Numbered from the stretch's first letter, positions 33,246 through 42,469 are shown. The stretch: 64,000 bases of DNA from Arthrobacter sp. zg-Y844 (GCF_024385465.1 NZ_JANFLS010000002.1:620001-684000); one strand, 5' to 3'. Notes: generated by a model from the sequence alone, not told the origin. A program made the numbers and translations.

Positions 33246-34013
33246 CTAAAAGACGGTATACCCTCCATCGACCACCAGCACGGAACCGGTAACAAAACTC
33301 GATGCATCAGAGGCGAGGAAAACGACTGCTGGGCTGACTTCATCGGGGTCGGCATAACGCTGCTGCGGTGCGTCTTCGATCCAGTAGCGTCGAAACCGGG
33401 GATCGTCCACTGGTGACATATCCGTTTTCACGTAACCAGGCGCTACAGCATTCACGCGGACACCGAGGGGCGCCCATTCGGCCGCCAGCGATTTTGTCAG
33501 CTGGTGCACGGCCGCTTTGGAGGCGTTGTAGGCCGGCTGCATCTGCGGACGGTTTACGATCATTCCCGAGATCGATCCAATGTTCACGATGCTCCCGGAT
33601 CGGCGCTCGGTCATATGAGCGCCGACCTCCTGGGACATGTGCCAGAGTGCCGTGAGGTTCGTATCGATCACATGGGACCACTCGTCCTCGGTGACCTTCA
33701 GCGCCTCGTGGTGGATACAGGCACCGGCATTGTTGACGAGGACGTCAATGCGTCCCGCCTTGCCGACCGCCTCGGCGACGATGCGCTCGATGCCTGCCCT
33801 CTCGGTTAGCTCCCCTAGGACAACGTGAGAAGTGCTGCCGCGCGCCTCGATCTCGCTCTGCAGTTTGGCGGCGGCTTCAGCATCGCGTCCGTGCACGACG
33901 ACGTCGGCGCCGGCTTCGGCGAGGGCAAGGGCAAACGCTCGGCCGAGGCCGCGGGTCGCGCCGGTCACCAGGGCAACACGGCCGTCCAGACGGAACTTGT
34001 TCAGTACGGTCAC
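33246..34013 (-). CDS. SDR-family oxidoreductase
   Basis: A 255-aa classical short-chain dehydrogenase with TGATRGLG (residues 17-24), NNAG near residue 90, and the Ser-Tyr-Lys triad in IGSISG...YNASKAAV. GRDAEA after beta-2 hints at NADP(H) preference. It is the last gene of the Rbs-type transporter operon, and with the MDR dehydrogenase at 37652-38707 could oxidise or isomerise an imported polyol or sugar acid, for example at the gluconate 5-dehydrogenase step. The substrate is inferred from neighbours only. Confidence 0.88.
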   Translation of the reverse strand: MTVLNKFRLDGRVALVTGATRGLGRAFALALAEAGADVVVHGRDAEAAAKLQSEIEARGSTSHVVLGELTERAGIERIVAEAVGKAGRIDVLVNNAGACIHHEALKVTEDEWSHVIDTNLTALWHMSQEVGAHMTERRSGSIVNIGSISGMIVNRPQMQPAYNASKAAVHQLTKSLAAEWAPLGVRVNAVAPGYVKTDMSPVDDPRFRRYWIEDAPQQRYADPDEVSPAVVFLASDASSFVTGSVLVVDGGYTVF

Positions 34014-34066
34014 AGGTCTCTCTCATCTCTTCGGTCCATTTGGAGTTTCCGGCGTAACCTCGGATG

Positions 34067-35074
34067 CTAGTTGCCGATAAGCCCCGCTGCCTTGTACAGG
34101 TCGATGTACTCCTGGGTGTTGTCTTTCGTGATGAGGGGATTGCCTACGTTCACCGAGACATTGTCTTCAGCCCCGGTCAAGAGGTCGTGCACTGCTTTGA
34201 GGTTCAGCTGGGCCAGCTCCGCGGCGTCCTGCAGTGAAGTAGCGGTCATCGTGCCCTCCTGGATGAGGAGGGTGGCTTCGGGTGTGCCGTCGACGCCGTA
34301 TGCCAGCATCCCGTCGAAACCGGACTTGCCCTTCACCGCTTCGAGCGCCCCCGAAGCCATGTTGTCGTTCATTGAAATGACCGCGTCGATCTTCGGGTTG
34401 GCCAGCGACCAGTCCTCCATAAGGGTGAGCGCCTCATCCTTATTCCAATTGGCAGTGTCCTCGGCAACGATCGTGACATCCGGGCGCTGATCAAAGAACT
34501 CCTTTTCCCATGCCTCACGGCGGGCAGTGCCGTGGAAGTTCGCGGCTGGCCCGTTGAGGACCACAACATTGGCGTTCTCAGGGACTTGTTCCAAGGCAGC
34601 CTGAGCAACTATTGCGCCCTGGTCGTACGGATTGGCGTCCACGGAGCTCGCGCCGTCGATTCCCTCCACACGAGGATTGGTAGTGACCGTGACGATGCCG
34701 GCGTCGACGGCCTGCTGGATGTACGGAAGTTGGGCATCGGCGTTATTGGGCTGAATGATGATGGCGTCAAATTTGTTGGCGATCGCGTTCTCGATCAGTC
34801 GGTTCTCGATTTCATCGTCGGCCTGCCCATCGAAAACCTCCAAGGTGATGTCTTCATAGTTCGCAGCCTCGGCCTTCATTTCGTTCGCGAGCCACGCGGC
34901 GAAGGAATCCGCCTGTGCCCGGGCGATGTACGCAACCCGGTATTCATCTTTCTGTTCGCGTTCTCCGCCACCGTCGGAGGTGGGGTTGCCCGTGGTTACT
35001 GAACAACCAGCAACGTTGAGTGCCAAAAAGGCTGCCGCGCTGACCGCGGCGATCCTGCGGGTGAGGTTCTTCAT
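34067..35074 (-). CDS. sugar ABC transporter substrate-binding lipoprotein (RbsB type)
   Basis: A 335-aa periplasmic-binding-protein-like lipoprotein with signal peptide and lipobox NVAGC (Cys24). The mature part has AYIARAQADSFAAWLANEMK, IIQPNNADAQLPYIQQAVDAGI and VISMNDNMASGALEAVKG, typical of ribose/xylose/galactose-class (CUT2) binding proteins. It is encoded 44 bp after the permease gene in the same operon. The ligand is uncertain. The dehydrogenases in the operon suggest a polyol or aldose. Confidence 0.9.
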   Translation of the reverse strand: MKNLTRRIAAVSAAAFLALNVAGCSVTTGNPTSDGGGEREQKDEYRVAYIARAQADSFAAWLANEMKAEAANYEDITLEVFDGQADDEIENRLIENAIANKFDAIIIQPNNADAQLPYIQQAVDAGIVTVTTNPRVEGIDGASSVDANPYDQGAIVAQAALEQVPENANVVVLNGPAANFHGTARREAWEKEFFDQRPDVTIVAEDTANWNKDEALTLMEDWSLANPKIDAVISMNDNMASGALEAVKGKSGFDGMLAYGVDGTPEATLLIQEGTMTATSLQDAAELAQLNLKAVHDLLTGAEDNVSVNVGNPLITKDNTQEYIDLYKAAGLIGN

Positions 35075-35118
35075 TGAAGTCTCCTAGTGGACGTTGAAGG
35101 CAGAACGATTGGGATATG

Positions 35119-36159
35119 TCATTGCTTGGGATTGGCGTTTTCCAGGGCACCGGGTGACTCTCCGGCGGATGGTGGGGGCTGAACCGGCGGGGCCGACTTG
35201 AGGATGGTGGTCTTGGTCCTGCCCCGCTTGCTGAACACGTCGTAGGCCACGGCGACAACGATGATCAGCCCCATCACGATCTGCTGCACATAAGAGCCGA
35301 TACCGATGAGATTCATAATGTTTCCGAGTACACCGACGATAAGTGCGCCGGCGAGCGTGCCGAAGACCGTCCCGACCCCGCCGGAAAAGCTGGTTCCACC
35401 GATAATCGGAGCGGTGATGGCCTGCAGTTCATAGCCGATGCCCGCATTGGGGAGGCCCGCGTTGACGCGTGACATGAAGATAACTCCGGCGATCCCGACC
35501 AACGCGCCGTTGATCAAGAACGCCTGATACTTCACACGCTCCACCGCAATGCCGGCCGCACGTGCCGCTTCCTCGTTGCCGCCAACGGCGTATACGGACC
35601 GGCCGTAACGGGTCTGGTTCATCAAGTACCAGATGACGGCAGTGATGATGAGCAATATCAGGACCGGTATCGGCAGCAAACCGAGGTTGCCCTGGCCGAT
35701 CAAGATGAAATCCCCCAACTGCAGGACGTTCTGCCCCTGCGTGAGTTCGAGGACCGCGCCTCGGGCCATCAGCATCATTCCAAGAGTGACGATGAAGGCC
35801 GGGGTGTGCAGAGTAGCTACGAGGAACGCATTGATGAGATTGCAGATCACGCCCACCGCAATCCCGGCTAGGAAGGCGAGAAGCATGCTATTGCTCGACT
35901 TATAGATCAGGACCGAAGCGACACCTGCGAATGCCATCACGGCGCCGGCAGAAAGGTCGATCATTCCGCCGATAATCAGCGTCATGGCACCGTACGCCAG
36001 GATCGTGATCACCGCGACTTGCCGCAGTACGTTGAAGACGTTGTCACCACTGAGAAAATTGGGGCTTAGGAAACTCGCTGCCACGAGTACCACTACCAGG
36101 ATGATGAAAATGGAGTAGCGGCTTGCTTCGAAAGATCTCAGCCTGGACAACATAGTCAT
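35119..36159 (-). CDS. sugar ABC transporter permease (RbsC type)
   Basis: A 346-aa CUT2 permease with eight to ten membrane helices. I place the start at the ATG at 36159, which overlaps the ATPase stop by 4 bp. Characteristic features are GGMIDLSAGAVMAFAGV and AVGGNEEAARAAGIAVERVK, and ITAPIIGGTSFSGGVGTVFGTLAGA near the end. A proline-rich cytoplasmic tail of about 20 residues ends the protein. Confidence 0.93.
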   Translation of the reverse strand: MTMLSRLRSFEASRYSIFIILVVVLVAASFLSPNFLSGDNVFNVLRQVAVITILAYGAMTLIIGGMIDLSAGAVMAFAGVASVLIYKSSNSMLLAFLAGIAVGVICNLINAFLVATLHTPAFIVTLGMMLMARGAVLELTQGQNVLQLGDFILIGQGNLGLLPIPVLILLIITAVIWYLMNQTRYGRSVYAVGGNEEAARAAGIAVERVKYQAFLINGALVGIAGVIFMSRVNAGLPNAGIGYELQAITAPIIGGTSFSGGVGTVFGTLAGALIVGVLGNIMNLIGIGSYVQQIVMGLIIVVAVAYDVFSKRGRTKTTILKSAPPVQPPPSAGESPGALENANPKQ

Positions 36160-37655
36160 GCCACCTCGATTTGATTCATGGCGTGTTTGAGGATGGTTTC
36201 CTGTGAGAACTGATGCGGCTCCAACTCGGCGGTCATCCGCCCTGCCGACATGACGTAGATGCGGTCGCACATACCGATCAGCTCGGGCAACTCGGAAGAG
36301 ATCATCAGGATGGCGCGGCCCTGGCGGGCCAGTGCGGTCATGAGCTTGTAGATCTCGAACTTGGCGCCCACGTCGATCCCCCGCGTGGGCTCATCGAGGA
36401 GCATGACCTTGGGATCGGCAATAAGCCAGCGGGCCAGGAGAACTTTCTGCTGGTTGCCTCCGCTGAGCGATTCGATGCGGGTCTCGGTGCTCGGCGCCTT
36501 AACATTCATCTTCTGGAAGTACTCAGTGACTAATTGCTCTTCGACACTTGATCGATGAAATCCGCCGTGTATGACTTTCTTGAGACTGGCGAGCGTCGCG
36601 TTCTTTTTGATGCTGAGTTTCGGAATGATGCCCACCAGTCTGCGGTCCTCGGACAACATCGCTATTCCGTGCTCGATCGCCTTCTTCGGTGTATTGGTCC
36701 TGACCAGCACTCCGTCCACTTCGACGGTTCCTGAATCGAGAGGGTCGAGTCCGAAAACTGCTCGCACCACTTCGCTCCTGCCGGCACCGATCAGGCCCGC
36801 AAGGCCGACTATCTCGCCCGCCCGGATCTCGAAGTTGATGTCCTCGAAGGCATTCTCCCGGGACAGCCGCGAAGCTTTGAAGACCATGGCTCCCAGCTCA
36901 ACACGTTCTTTTGGATAGCTTTGGTGGTCCAGGTCGCGTCCCACCATCTGGGCAATCACCCGGGCCGAGGTGGTTTCCTGTGCCGGTTGAGAACTGACGA
37001 TCGCGCCGTCGCGGAGAACGCTGACATCATCTGCGAGCTGGAACACCTCGTCCATTTTGTGGGAGATGTAGATGATCGACTTGCCTTCATCCCGAAGCGC
37101 CCGGATCTTCGCGAAAAGCGACTCGACTTCCTTGTGCGCGATCGCCGAGGTGGGCTCGTCCATGATGAGAATCTCGGCACTGTGATAGACAGCGCGCAAG
37201 ATCTCCAGCGTTTGAATCTCGGATACCGTCAGCGTGTTGAGACGGCGGTTGCCGGAAAAATCCAGCCCCTCCTCTGTCATCACCCTTTTCGCTTCGCCGC
37301 GGATATAGCGCCAGTTCACCCTGCCGTACTTGAGGGGAAGACGTCCCATGAAGAAGCTCTCCGCGATTGTCATCTCCGGGACATAGTTCAATTCCTGGGA
37401 GATCATCGCAATGCCGTGGGCCCGTGCATCGATCGGGCTCTTGATGTGCACCTCCTCGCCGCGAACGTGGATCGTTCCGCTGTCGGGCTGGTAGATGCCG
37501 TTGATGATCTTCATGAGAGTGGACTTGCCCGCTCCGTTCTCACCGCAGACTGCGTGCACGGAACCGGGACGCACATCAAACGAGACCTGGTTCAGCGCCT
37601 TCACCCCGGGAAAGGACTTATTCAGGTCCCGGACCGACAGCAGGGCGTTGCTCAT
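36156..37655 (-). CDS. sugar ABC transporter ATP-binding protein (RbsA type)
   Basis: A 499-aa protein with two fused ABC domains, as in RbsA/XylG/MglA. The first has Walker A GENGAGKST and Walker B ILIMDEPTSAI but a weak signature (VSEIQTLEILRA). The second has a degenerate Walker A (GLIGAGRSEV) with the normal signature LSGGNQQKVLLARWL and LLDEPTRGID. This asymmetry is normal for the CUT2 class. It overlaps both neighbours by 4 bp. Confidence 0.95.
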   Translation of the reverse strand: MSNALLSVRDLNKSFPGVKALNQVSFDVRPGSVHAVCGENGAGKSTLMKIINGIYQPDSGTIHVRGEEVHIKSPIDARAHGIAMISQELNYVPEMTIAESFFMGRLPLKYGRVNWRYIRGEAKRVMTEEGLDFSGNRRLNTLTVSEIQTLEILRAVYHSAEILIMDEPTSAIAHKEVESLFAKIRALRDEGKSIIYISHKMDEVFQLADDVSVLRDGAIVSSQPAQETTSARVIAQMVGRDLDHQSYPKERVELGAMVFKASRLSRENAFEDINFEIRAGEIVGLAGLIGAGRSEVVRAVFGLDPLDSGTVEVDGVLVRTNTPKKAIEHGIAMLSEDRRLVGIIPKLSIKKNATLASLKKVIHGGFHRSSVEEQLVTEYFQKMNVKAPSTETRIESLSGGNQQKVLLARWLIADPKVMLLDEPTRGIDVGAKFEIYKLMTALARQGRAILMISSELPELIGMCDRIYVMSAGRMTAELEPHQFSQETILKHAMNQIEVA

Positions 37656-38707
37656 GCTGTGCCCCGCACATGCGGATTCTCCACGGTGCGCACGCCCGGG
37701 AGGACCATCCGCTTGAGGGAATTTCCGGCGCCTTCACCTACGAGAGCGTCCTCGACCTGCTCAATTCCGTATTCGTGGGTGACAAGCGAATCGACTTCCA
37801 CAAGACCGGACATAAGAAGCGACCGTGCTATCGGCCACGTATTCGTATATCTAAACGTCCCGGTGACACTCAGCTCCCGCATGGCGATTTCGGGCACGGA
37901 AAGCGGAAATTCATCAGCGCTGCCGACCAGTACTACTGTCCCGCCTGGACGCGTGGAACGGATTCCGTTGAGAATGGCCGGCGTCGCCCCCGAGGCGTCA
38001 ACGAATACATGCGCACCCAGTTGCTCCGTGGAATCCACAGCTGGATCCACGACGCGGAGGCCATAACCTGCAGCAAGAGCGCGGCGGCCAGCGTTAATGT
38101 CGGCGACGACGACGTCGGTGGCGCCGAAGGCCCGCGCGACCTGGCCCGTCAGGATCCCAATTGGACCGCCTCCGGCGATGAGTACGGTATCTCCCACCTT
38201 TATCCCGCCCTTTTGCGCAGCGGCGATGCCGACGGACAACGGTTCCATAAGAGCCGCAGCATGATCGCTGATCGAGTCCGGCACGTCGTACGCGAAATCG
38301 TCTTGGATCAGGACGTATTCACAAAACGCTCCGTCAATCGGGGGCGTGGCATAAAACTCCATCTTCGGGCACAAGTTGTAGGCGCCCTCTCGGCAGAATT
38401 CACACACTCTGCAGGGACGCTGCGGCTCGATTGCCACCCGGCGGCCAACCCGGGACTCATCTACATCTGCACCGACGGCAACGATGGTGCCGCTGGCTTC
38501 GTGGCCGAGAACCAACGGGGACTCCACAACATAGGGACCGATACGGCCATGCTGGAAGTAGTGCACGTCTGACCCGCACACCCCCACGCTGTGAACCCGG
38601 ATCAGCACCTCATCGGCCGCGGGAACCGGCACCGGCCGCTCCTCGACGATCAGGTCTTTCACTCCTCGAAGTACGCTCGCAGTCATCGTCGACGGGATCA
38701 GCACCAT
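37652..38707 (-). CDS. zinc-dependent sorbitol/xylitol dehydrogenase-like MDR
   Basis: A 351-aa medium-chain dehydrogenase of the polyol dehydrogenase group. Catalytic zinc residues appear in GVCGSDVHYFQHG and LVLGHEASG, and the structural zinc loop in CRVCEFCREGAYNLC. The cofactor loop is GGGPIGILTGQVA, followed by VVVADINAGR, suggesting NAD. It would oxidise a secondary alcohol of an imported polyol to a ketose. It is the first gene of the operon and divergent from the LacI regulator. An ATG at 38707 or GTG two codons inside may start it: AAGGAG lies very close to the ATG. Confidence 0.9.
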   Translation of the reverse strand: MVLIPSTMTASVLRGVKDLIVEERPVPVPAADEVLIRVHSVGVCGSDVHYFQHGRIGPYVVESPLVLGHEASGTIVAVGADVDESRVGRRVAIEPQRPCRVCEFCREGAYNLCPKMEFYATPPIDGAFCEYVLIQDDFAYDVPDSISDHAAALMEPLSVGIAAAQKGGIKVGDTVLIAGGGPIGILTGQVARAFGATDVVVADINAGRRALAAGYGLRVVDPAVDSTEQLGAHVFVDASGATPAILNGIRSTRPGGTVVLVGSADEFPLSVPEIAMRELSVTGTFRYTNTWPIARSLLMSGLVEVDSLVTHEYGIEQVEDALVGEGAGNSLKRMVLPGVRTVENPHVRGTA

Positions 38708-38753
38708 GAACTCCTTCGTTCCAGGTCTGCGCTTCAGTAGCGGGATGCGGTGA

Positions 38754-38783
38754 ACATTAGAACGGTTTACGTAGAGTGGTCAA
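38754..38783 (-). promoter_or_regulatory. promoter and operator candidate of the polyol operon
   Basis: On the minus strand TTGACC (38783-38778), an 18-bp spacer and TAATGT (38759-38754) fit a promoter 46 bp upstream of the dehydrogenase start. The spacer contains GTAAACCGTTCT, similar in core (TAAAC-CGTT) to the palindrome before the lacI gene, so it may be bound by that LacI protein. Confidence 0.5.
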
Positions 38784-38840
38784 TGTCTCCTCAAGGCCTT
38801 TACTTCGCATGGAACTTTTCTACTCAGGTAGTCGTGGCAG

Positions 38841-38854
38841 CGTTTAAACGTTTA
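38841..38854 (+). promoter_or_regulatory. LacI-type operator in front of the regulator gene
   Basis: CGTTTAAACG (38841-38850) and AAACGTTT (38846-38853) are overlapping perfect palindromes, 20-32 bp before the GTG of the LacI-family gene. LacI/GalR operators are typically short palindromes with a central CG, so this is a probable autoregulatory site. Confidence 0.55.
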
Positions 38855-38872
38855 GGTTGTTAGCATCGCGCA

Positions 38873-39961
38873 GTGACTAGGCAACCGAATCCCTCTAAGG
38901 CACCGACACTGACGAGCATCGCCCGGTCCCTGGGGCTTTCTCCTGCGACGGTCTCCAACGTCTACAACCACCCCGAGCGGGTCTCAAAGTCGGTGAGCGA
39001 GCGTGTACTCGCCGTTGCGGATGCGGTCGGGTACGCAGGGCCGGATCCCGTCGCCCGCCAGTTTCGCCGCGGGAAATCGGAGACCATCGGCGTTGTCTTC
39101 ACGGACGAGATGTCCTTCGCTTTGCGCGATCCAGCCTCGGTCTCCCTCCTCGCGGGCCTTTCGACGGCCCTGCAGGATGCCCAGCTAAACCTGCTCCTGC
39201 TGCCGGCCGGCCCACCTCTTGGCAGCTCACGGGTATCGAACGTGATGGGAGCGGTGGTGGACGGCTTCGTGTTTTATTCGGTACCCGACGATGACCCGCA
39301 TTTGGCGGCTGCGCTCAAGAGAAGGTTGCCGATTGTCGTCGTCGACGAGCCGGAAGTTGTGGGACACGCCGACTGGTTGGGACTCGACGACCATTCCGCA
39401 GCAGCTGATCTTGGTCGCTACTTGAGCCGCTTGGGCCACCGGAAAGTGGGGGTGATTACCTCCAGGTTGGGCCGTACCCGGCATAACGGGCCAGCGGATG
39501 AAGAGATGTGGAAAAACGCTGTCTACTCAGTCCAGCGCAATCGCATCCATGGTCTGAGGGAAGGCCTCTTCGGCGCGGACGCTGGGTCAATTGCGGTCGA
39601 GGAGCGCTTCGAAAACTCGGTGGACGCCGGGGTTACCGCTCTTCACACTCTTTTGCACCGGGACCCGGGCATCACTGCGGTCTGCTGCTTCGGTGATGTC
39701 CTGGCAATAGGCGCCCTTGAGGGGGCACGCCAGCGCGGATTGAGTGTGCCTGGGGACCTGACAGTCACAGGATTCGACGACGCGCCGGAAGCCGCACGGG
39801 CGGGTCTGACCACTGTGCGTCAGCCGCTGTTCGAGAAGGGCCGCATCGCTGGTGAAATGCTGCTCAGCCATCCGTTCTCCGATCGCCCCCGTCGCAGGTA
39901 TCTGCCGACGTCCCTGGAGGTTCGGTCGACAAGCGACCGCCCGAATCGCAATTCCATGTAA
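38873..39961 (+). CDS. LacI-family transcriptional regulator
   Basis: A 362-aa regulator. The N-terminal helix-turn-helix reads TSIARSLGLSPATVSNVYNHPERVS, followed by the hinge helix region and a periplasmic-binding-like effector domain (VGVITSRLGR, FGDVLAIGALEGARQ, LTVTGFDDAPEA). The VYNHPE variant of the recognition segment is seen in actinobacterial members. Divergent orientation and two candidate operators suggest it represses the transporter/dehydrogenase operon until its sugar or polyol is present. Confidence 0.93.
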   Translation: MTRQPNPSKAPTLTSIARSLGLSPATVSNVYNHPERVSKSVSERVLAVADAVGYAGPDPVARQFRRGKSETIGVVFTDEMSFALRDPASVSLLAGLSTALQDAQLNLLLLPAGPPLGSSRVSNVMGAVVDGFVFYSVPDDDPHLAAALKRRLPIVVVDEPEVVGHADWLGLDDHSAAADLGRYLSRLGHRKVGVITSRLGRTRHNGPADEEMWKNAVYSVQRNRIHGLREGLFGADAGSIAVEERFENSVDAGVTALHTLLHRDPGITAVCCFGDVLAIGALEGARQRGLSVPGDLTVTGFDDAPEAARAGLTTVRQPLFEKGRIAGEMLLSHPFSDRPRRRYLPTSLEVRSTSDRPNRNSM

Positions 39962-40215
39962 GCGGGGCCGTTCAGCTCGTCGGGTCCCGGGTGCCTGGAA
40001 CCACAACACGCCAGGACTGAAGGCGTGGCCGCGATCCTAATCCTCCTTTCCTCGGCCGAGAAGCATTTAGCTAGGACTTCCTTGGCCTGATACGGTTTTT
40101 AGTCTGATTCACGCCCGCGGTAAGGACCGCCTGCCACACCGCGCCGCGACCGCCGCAGCAGCCGGCAAGCCCTACCTCCCCAACCAACCCCGAAGCACCG
40201 AGAGCACAAACCCAC

Positions 40216-40788
40216 ATGAGCAAGCACGCAGCAATGCCCGAACGGCCCGAACCGACGCCGATCCCCAACCCCGAGCGCACGCTCACCGTGTGGGAGGACG
40301 GGGTGCAGCTGGACTTCACCTTCGCCGACTGCATGAAGTACCACGGCCCGGGCTTCCCCGGCGGCGTCGCGCACGCCTTCGCAGCACTCGGCCGCGCATT
40401 GCCGGAACTGGCAGCCCGCACCCCCGGCGGCCGGGTGGAGCGCCGCGGGATCCGGATCCGCACCCCCTTCGGCGGCCCCGGCGCCCGGGACGCCTTCGAA
40501 CTCGTGACCCGTGCGGTCACCGGCGACCGCTACGCCGTGCTGCCGGAGCTGGCCCGTCCCGAGCGCGGCAACACCCTGGCCCGCTACGTCTTCGAGCTGA
40601 CCGCAGGGGAGGCAACCGTCACCTGCGTGATCCGGAATGAGGGCATCGTCGCGGACGAGTTCATCGAGCTCACCGCGAAGCCGGAGAAGACCGCTGACGA
40701 GCTGGCCCACCTGGAAGTCCTCAAGCGCGAGATGCGGGACCGGATCCTCGAGCGCGACCCGGCTCAGGTGTACGACGTCGAAGGCTAA
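40216..40788 (+). CDS. uncharacterised protein, FmdE-like without the usual cysteines
   Basis: A 190-aa protein I cannot name with certainty. FADCMKYHGPGFPGGVAHAFAALGRALPEL (residues about 36-65) follows the pattern of FmdE-family proteins (HGH-x-CPG-x3-G-x-R-A), and PGARDAFELVTRAVTGD (about residue 92 on) follows their CG-x-DA-x-Q-x-x-TG block. Both expected cysteines are replaced, by Phe and Ala-region residues. The C-terminal third (EFIELTAKPEKTADELAHLEVLKREMRDRILE) resembles the helical end of such proteins. FmdE relatives are metal or Fe-S linked, so this may be a degenerate or repurposed member. The gene stands alone, with 254 bp upstream. Confidence 0.45.
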   Translation: MSKHAAMPERPEPTPIPNPERTLTVWEDGVQLDFTFADCMKYHGPGFPGGVAHAFAALGRALPELAARTPGGRVERRGIRIRTPFGGPGARDAFELVTRAVTGDRYAVLPELARPERGNTLARYVFELTAGEATVTCVIRNEGIVADEFIELTAKPEKTADELAHLEVLKREMRDRILERDPAQVYDVEG

Positions 40789-40817
40789 TTTCCACCTATT
40801 GGAAACCGGCCCTTCGC

Positions 40818-41324
40818 CTAGTGCCTGCGGTAGCGACTATTGGCAGAGGGGTCCGGGTGTTCTTCGCAGATTGAGGCAACCACCTTGGTCCCCGTTTCAT
40901 CCGGGCTGATCCGGATATTGACCGGCCGCCCGTAGGTGTCGGTAGCCGGTATGTCGTAGGGATTCAGCGTGGTTTTGCTCTGCACAGTCAGGATGAGCGT
41001 CTTGGGATGATCCACTGTGTAACCGTGTTCCTGCCGCAGCATTTCCGCGATCCTGCCTTTAGCCGCTGACAGTTTCCTCTTGGCTGCAACTCCGACCTTG
41101 ATGAGCACGGCAAAAGAAACAACGATAACGGCCAGAAGAATAATGATCCCCAGCATCAGCAGGTCTTTATAACCCTCAGCCTTGGGGTCACCCATGAATT
41201 CGCTGGCGACGATCATTCCAACGATCGATCCGATCGCCAGCACGATTGCCAGCCATGGGGCGGGCACCTTGGGAACGAGGCTTTCGCCCGCTTCTACTCC
41301 GGGGATTTCTTTGGCTTTTGACAC
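40818..41324 (-). CDS. two-TM membrane protein, paralogue of 42782-43288
   Basis: A 168-aa protein of unknown function with a GTG start (TTTGACACTTTGAGACC in the plus strand covers start and leader). Residues 1-22 are polar, two membrane segments lie at about 24-45 and 57-78, and the cytoplasmic or external domain has HPKTLILTVQSKTTLNPYDIPATDTYGRPV and NIRISPDETGTKVVASICEEH. That last block is nearly identical to the paralogue at 42782-43288. Both have the same length and the same bases around the start, so they arose by duplication. Confidence 0.75.
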   Translation of the reverse strand: MSKAKEIPGVEAGESLVPKVPAPWLAIVLAIGSIVGMIVASEFMGDPKAEGYKDLLMLGIIILLAVIVVSFAVLIKVGVAAKRKLSAAKGRIAEMLRQEHGYTVDHPKTLILTVQSKTTLNPYDIPATDTYGRPVNIRISPDETGTKVVASICEEHPDPSANSRYRRH

Positions 41325-41426
41325 TTTGAGACCTAACGGTAAAAGGCGTGCGGAACAGTAACTTCAGCAGTAGCACTGCAACGATACGGCTGGATCGCAC
41401 GGATCACGGATTAAACCAAAACAGAT

Positions 41427-41654
41427 TCAAGCGGGACGCGGAATCACTAGGAGATCCCCCACCTCGCAATCCAGCGCATTGCAGATCGCGGTCAGAGTGG
41501 AGAACCGGATGGCCTTGGCCCGGTCATTCTTGAGCACCGACAAATTCACCAGACTCACGCCAACCTGGCGGCTCAGTTCCGTCAACGTCATCCCGCGGGC
41601 TTCCAGGAGTTCATCAAGACGGCAGTGGATGTTCGACGAATCATCCGCCGGCAT
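41427..41654 (-). CDS. short XRE-family transcriptional regulator
   Basis: A 75-aa helix-turn-helix protein of the YozG/Cro type: DELLEARGMTLTELSRQVGVSLVNLSVLKNDRAKAIRFSTLTAICNALDCEVGDLL. It starts 1 bp inside the stop of the membrane protein gene (TGATG), so the two are translated together. Such membrane protein/XRE pairs are common in Gram-positive bacteria, and the membrane partner is thought to modulate the regulator. The targets are unknown, though the flanking paralogous membrane genes are candidates. Confidence 0.88.
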   Translation of the reverse strand: MPADDSSNIHCRLDELLEARGMTLTELSRQVGVSLVNLSVLKNDRAKAIRFSTLTAICNALDCEVGDLLVIPRPA

Positions 41655-42289
41655 CAGACCAGGCCGTCCGTATCCTGCTGAATCCGACGGCCGTATTGGA
41701 AGACTCCCGCAACCAGTATCAGGACGAGGCTAAGCACCAGCGGCCAGGGGCTCAGCGTGCCTTCAAAGAGGACCAGTTCGTCGCCCGTCTGCCGCTCCAT
41801 CACGACCAGGTCCGCGACGCGGGGCAGCGCGATTCCGTAGAGGCCCTGGCTAAACGTCCCGACCAGCAGCAGAACGATGCCGCAGGCGCCGATGATCCGT
41901 ACGGACGCGGCGGTGAACAGGACCGCGCTGCGGAGCCGGTAGGCCAGCAGGAATACCAACGCCTGGACGGCCAGCACACCTGCCTGGTGCAGCGCCGAAG
42001 ACCAGGCAAGGAGCGCTGCGGGGCCGGAGGGAAGAGCGGGAACCGTAGCCGTCAGTGTTGTGTAGTGCGCTGTCACTCCGGCCGTCAGCCCGTCCACACT
42101 CTGGTCCCGTGCGCTGACCGGAAGCTCCAGCGTCACCGGGCCCGTGAAGTACCCGACGATTTCGGAGATTGAAAAGGCAGTGCTGACCACCGCGGCCAAT
42201 GCCGCCACAATCATGAATACGGTCGCGTCCGTTCGCGAAACGATTCTCTTTTCGCCTGCCGGCGCGCCGGTGTTTTTCATCAGCTTCAT
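41654..42289 (-). CDS. DUF2975-like membrane protein
   Basis: A 211-aa protein with four membrane segments (about residues 20-42, 95-115, 125-150 and 180-200) and an extracytoplasmic loop between the first two. The arrangement, and its position directly before a short XRE gene, fit the DUF2975 family. I choose the ATG at 42289, preceded by GGGGG at a good distance. An ATG at 42301 is possible. It probably forms a two-gene unit with 41427-41654. Confidence 0.7.
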   Translation of the reverse strand: MKLMKNTGAPAGEKRIVSRTDATVFMIVAALAAVVSTAFSISEIVGYFTGPVTLELPVSARDQSVDGLTAGVTAHYTTLTATVPALPSGPAALLAWSSALHQAGVLAVQALVFLLAYRLRSAVLFTAASVRIIGACGIVLLLVGTFSQGLYGIALPRVADLVVMERQTGDELVLFEGTLSPWPLVLSLVLILVAGVFQYGRRIQQDTDGLV

Positions 42290-42469
42290 GGTTCCCCCCA
42301 TATCGACTTTCGTTATTAACGATTGTCGATAACCTACGGCGCTGCGGTGTCGGCGTCAATGGCGCCCTCCGACAACCGTCTCACTCTGGCGGCCCAGCCC
42401 AGCCGGCGCTAGGCTCCTGCGCCCTGGGCCCGGCGGATCCGGCAGCCCGCCATCTTCGGAAGGATCGGC

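Noticed and set aside
40004-40030. A terminator after the lacI-type gene
   Set aside because: The CACGCC/GGCGTG stem has only 6 pairs and a 9-nt loop with no T-run. It is too weak to call.
39962-40215. A tRNA gene or small gene in the gap before 40216
   Set aside because: No cloverleaf, no T-arm GTTCRANNC at the right distance and no coding pattern were found.
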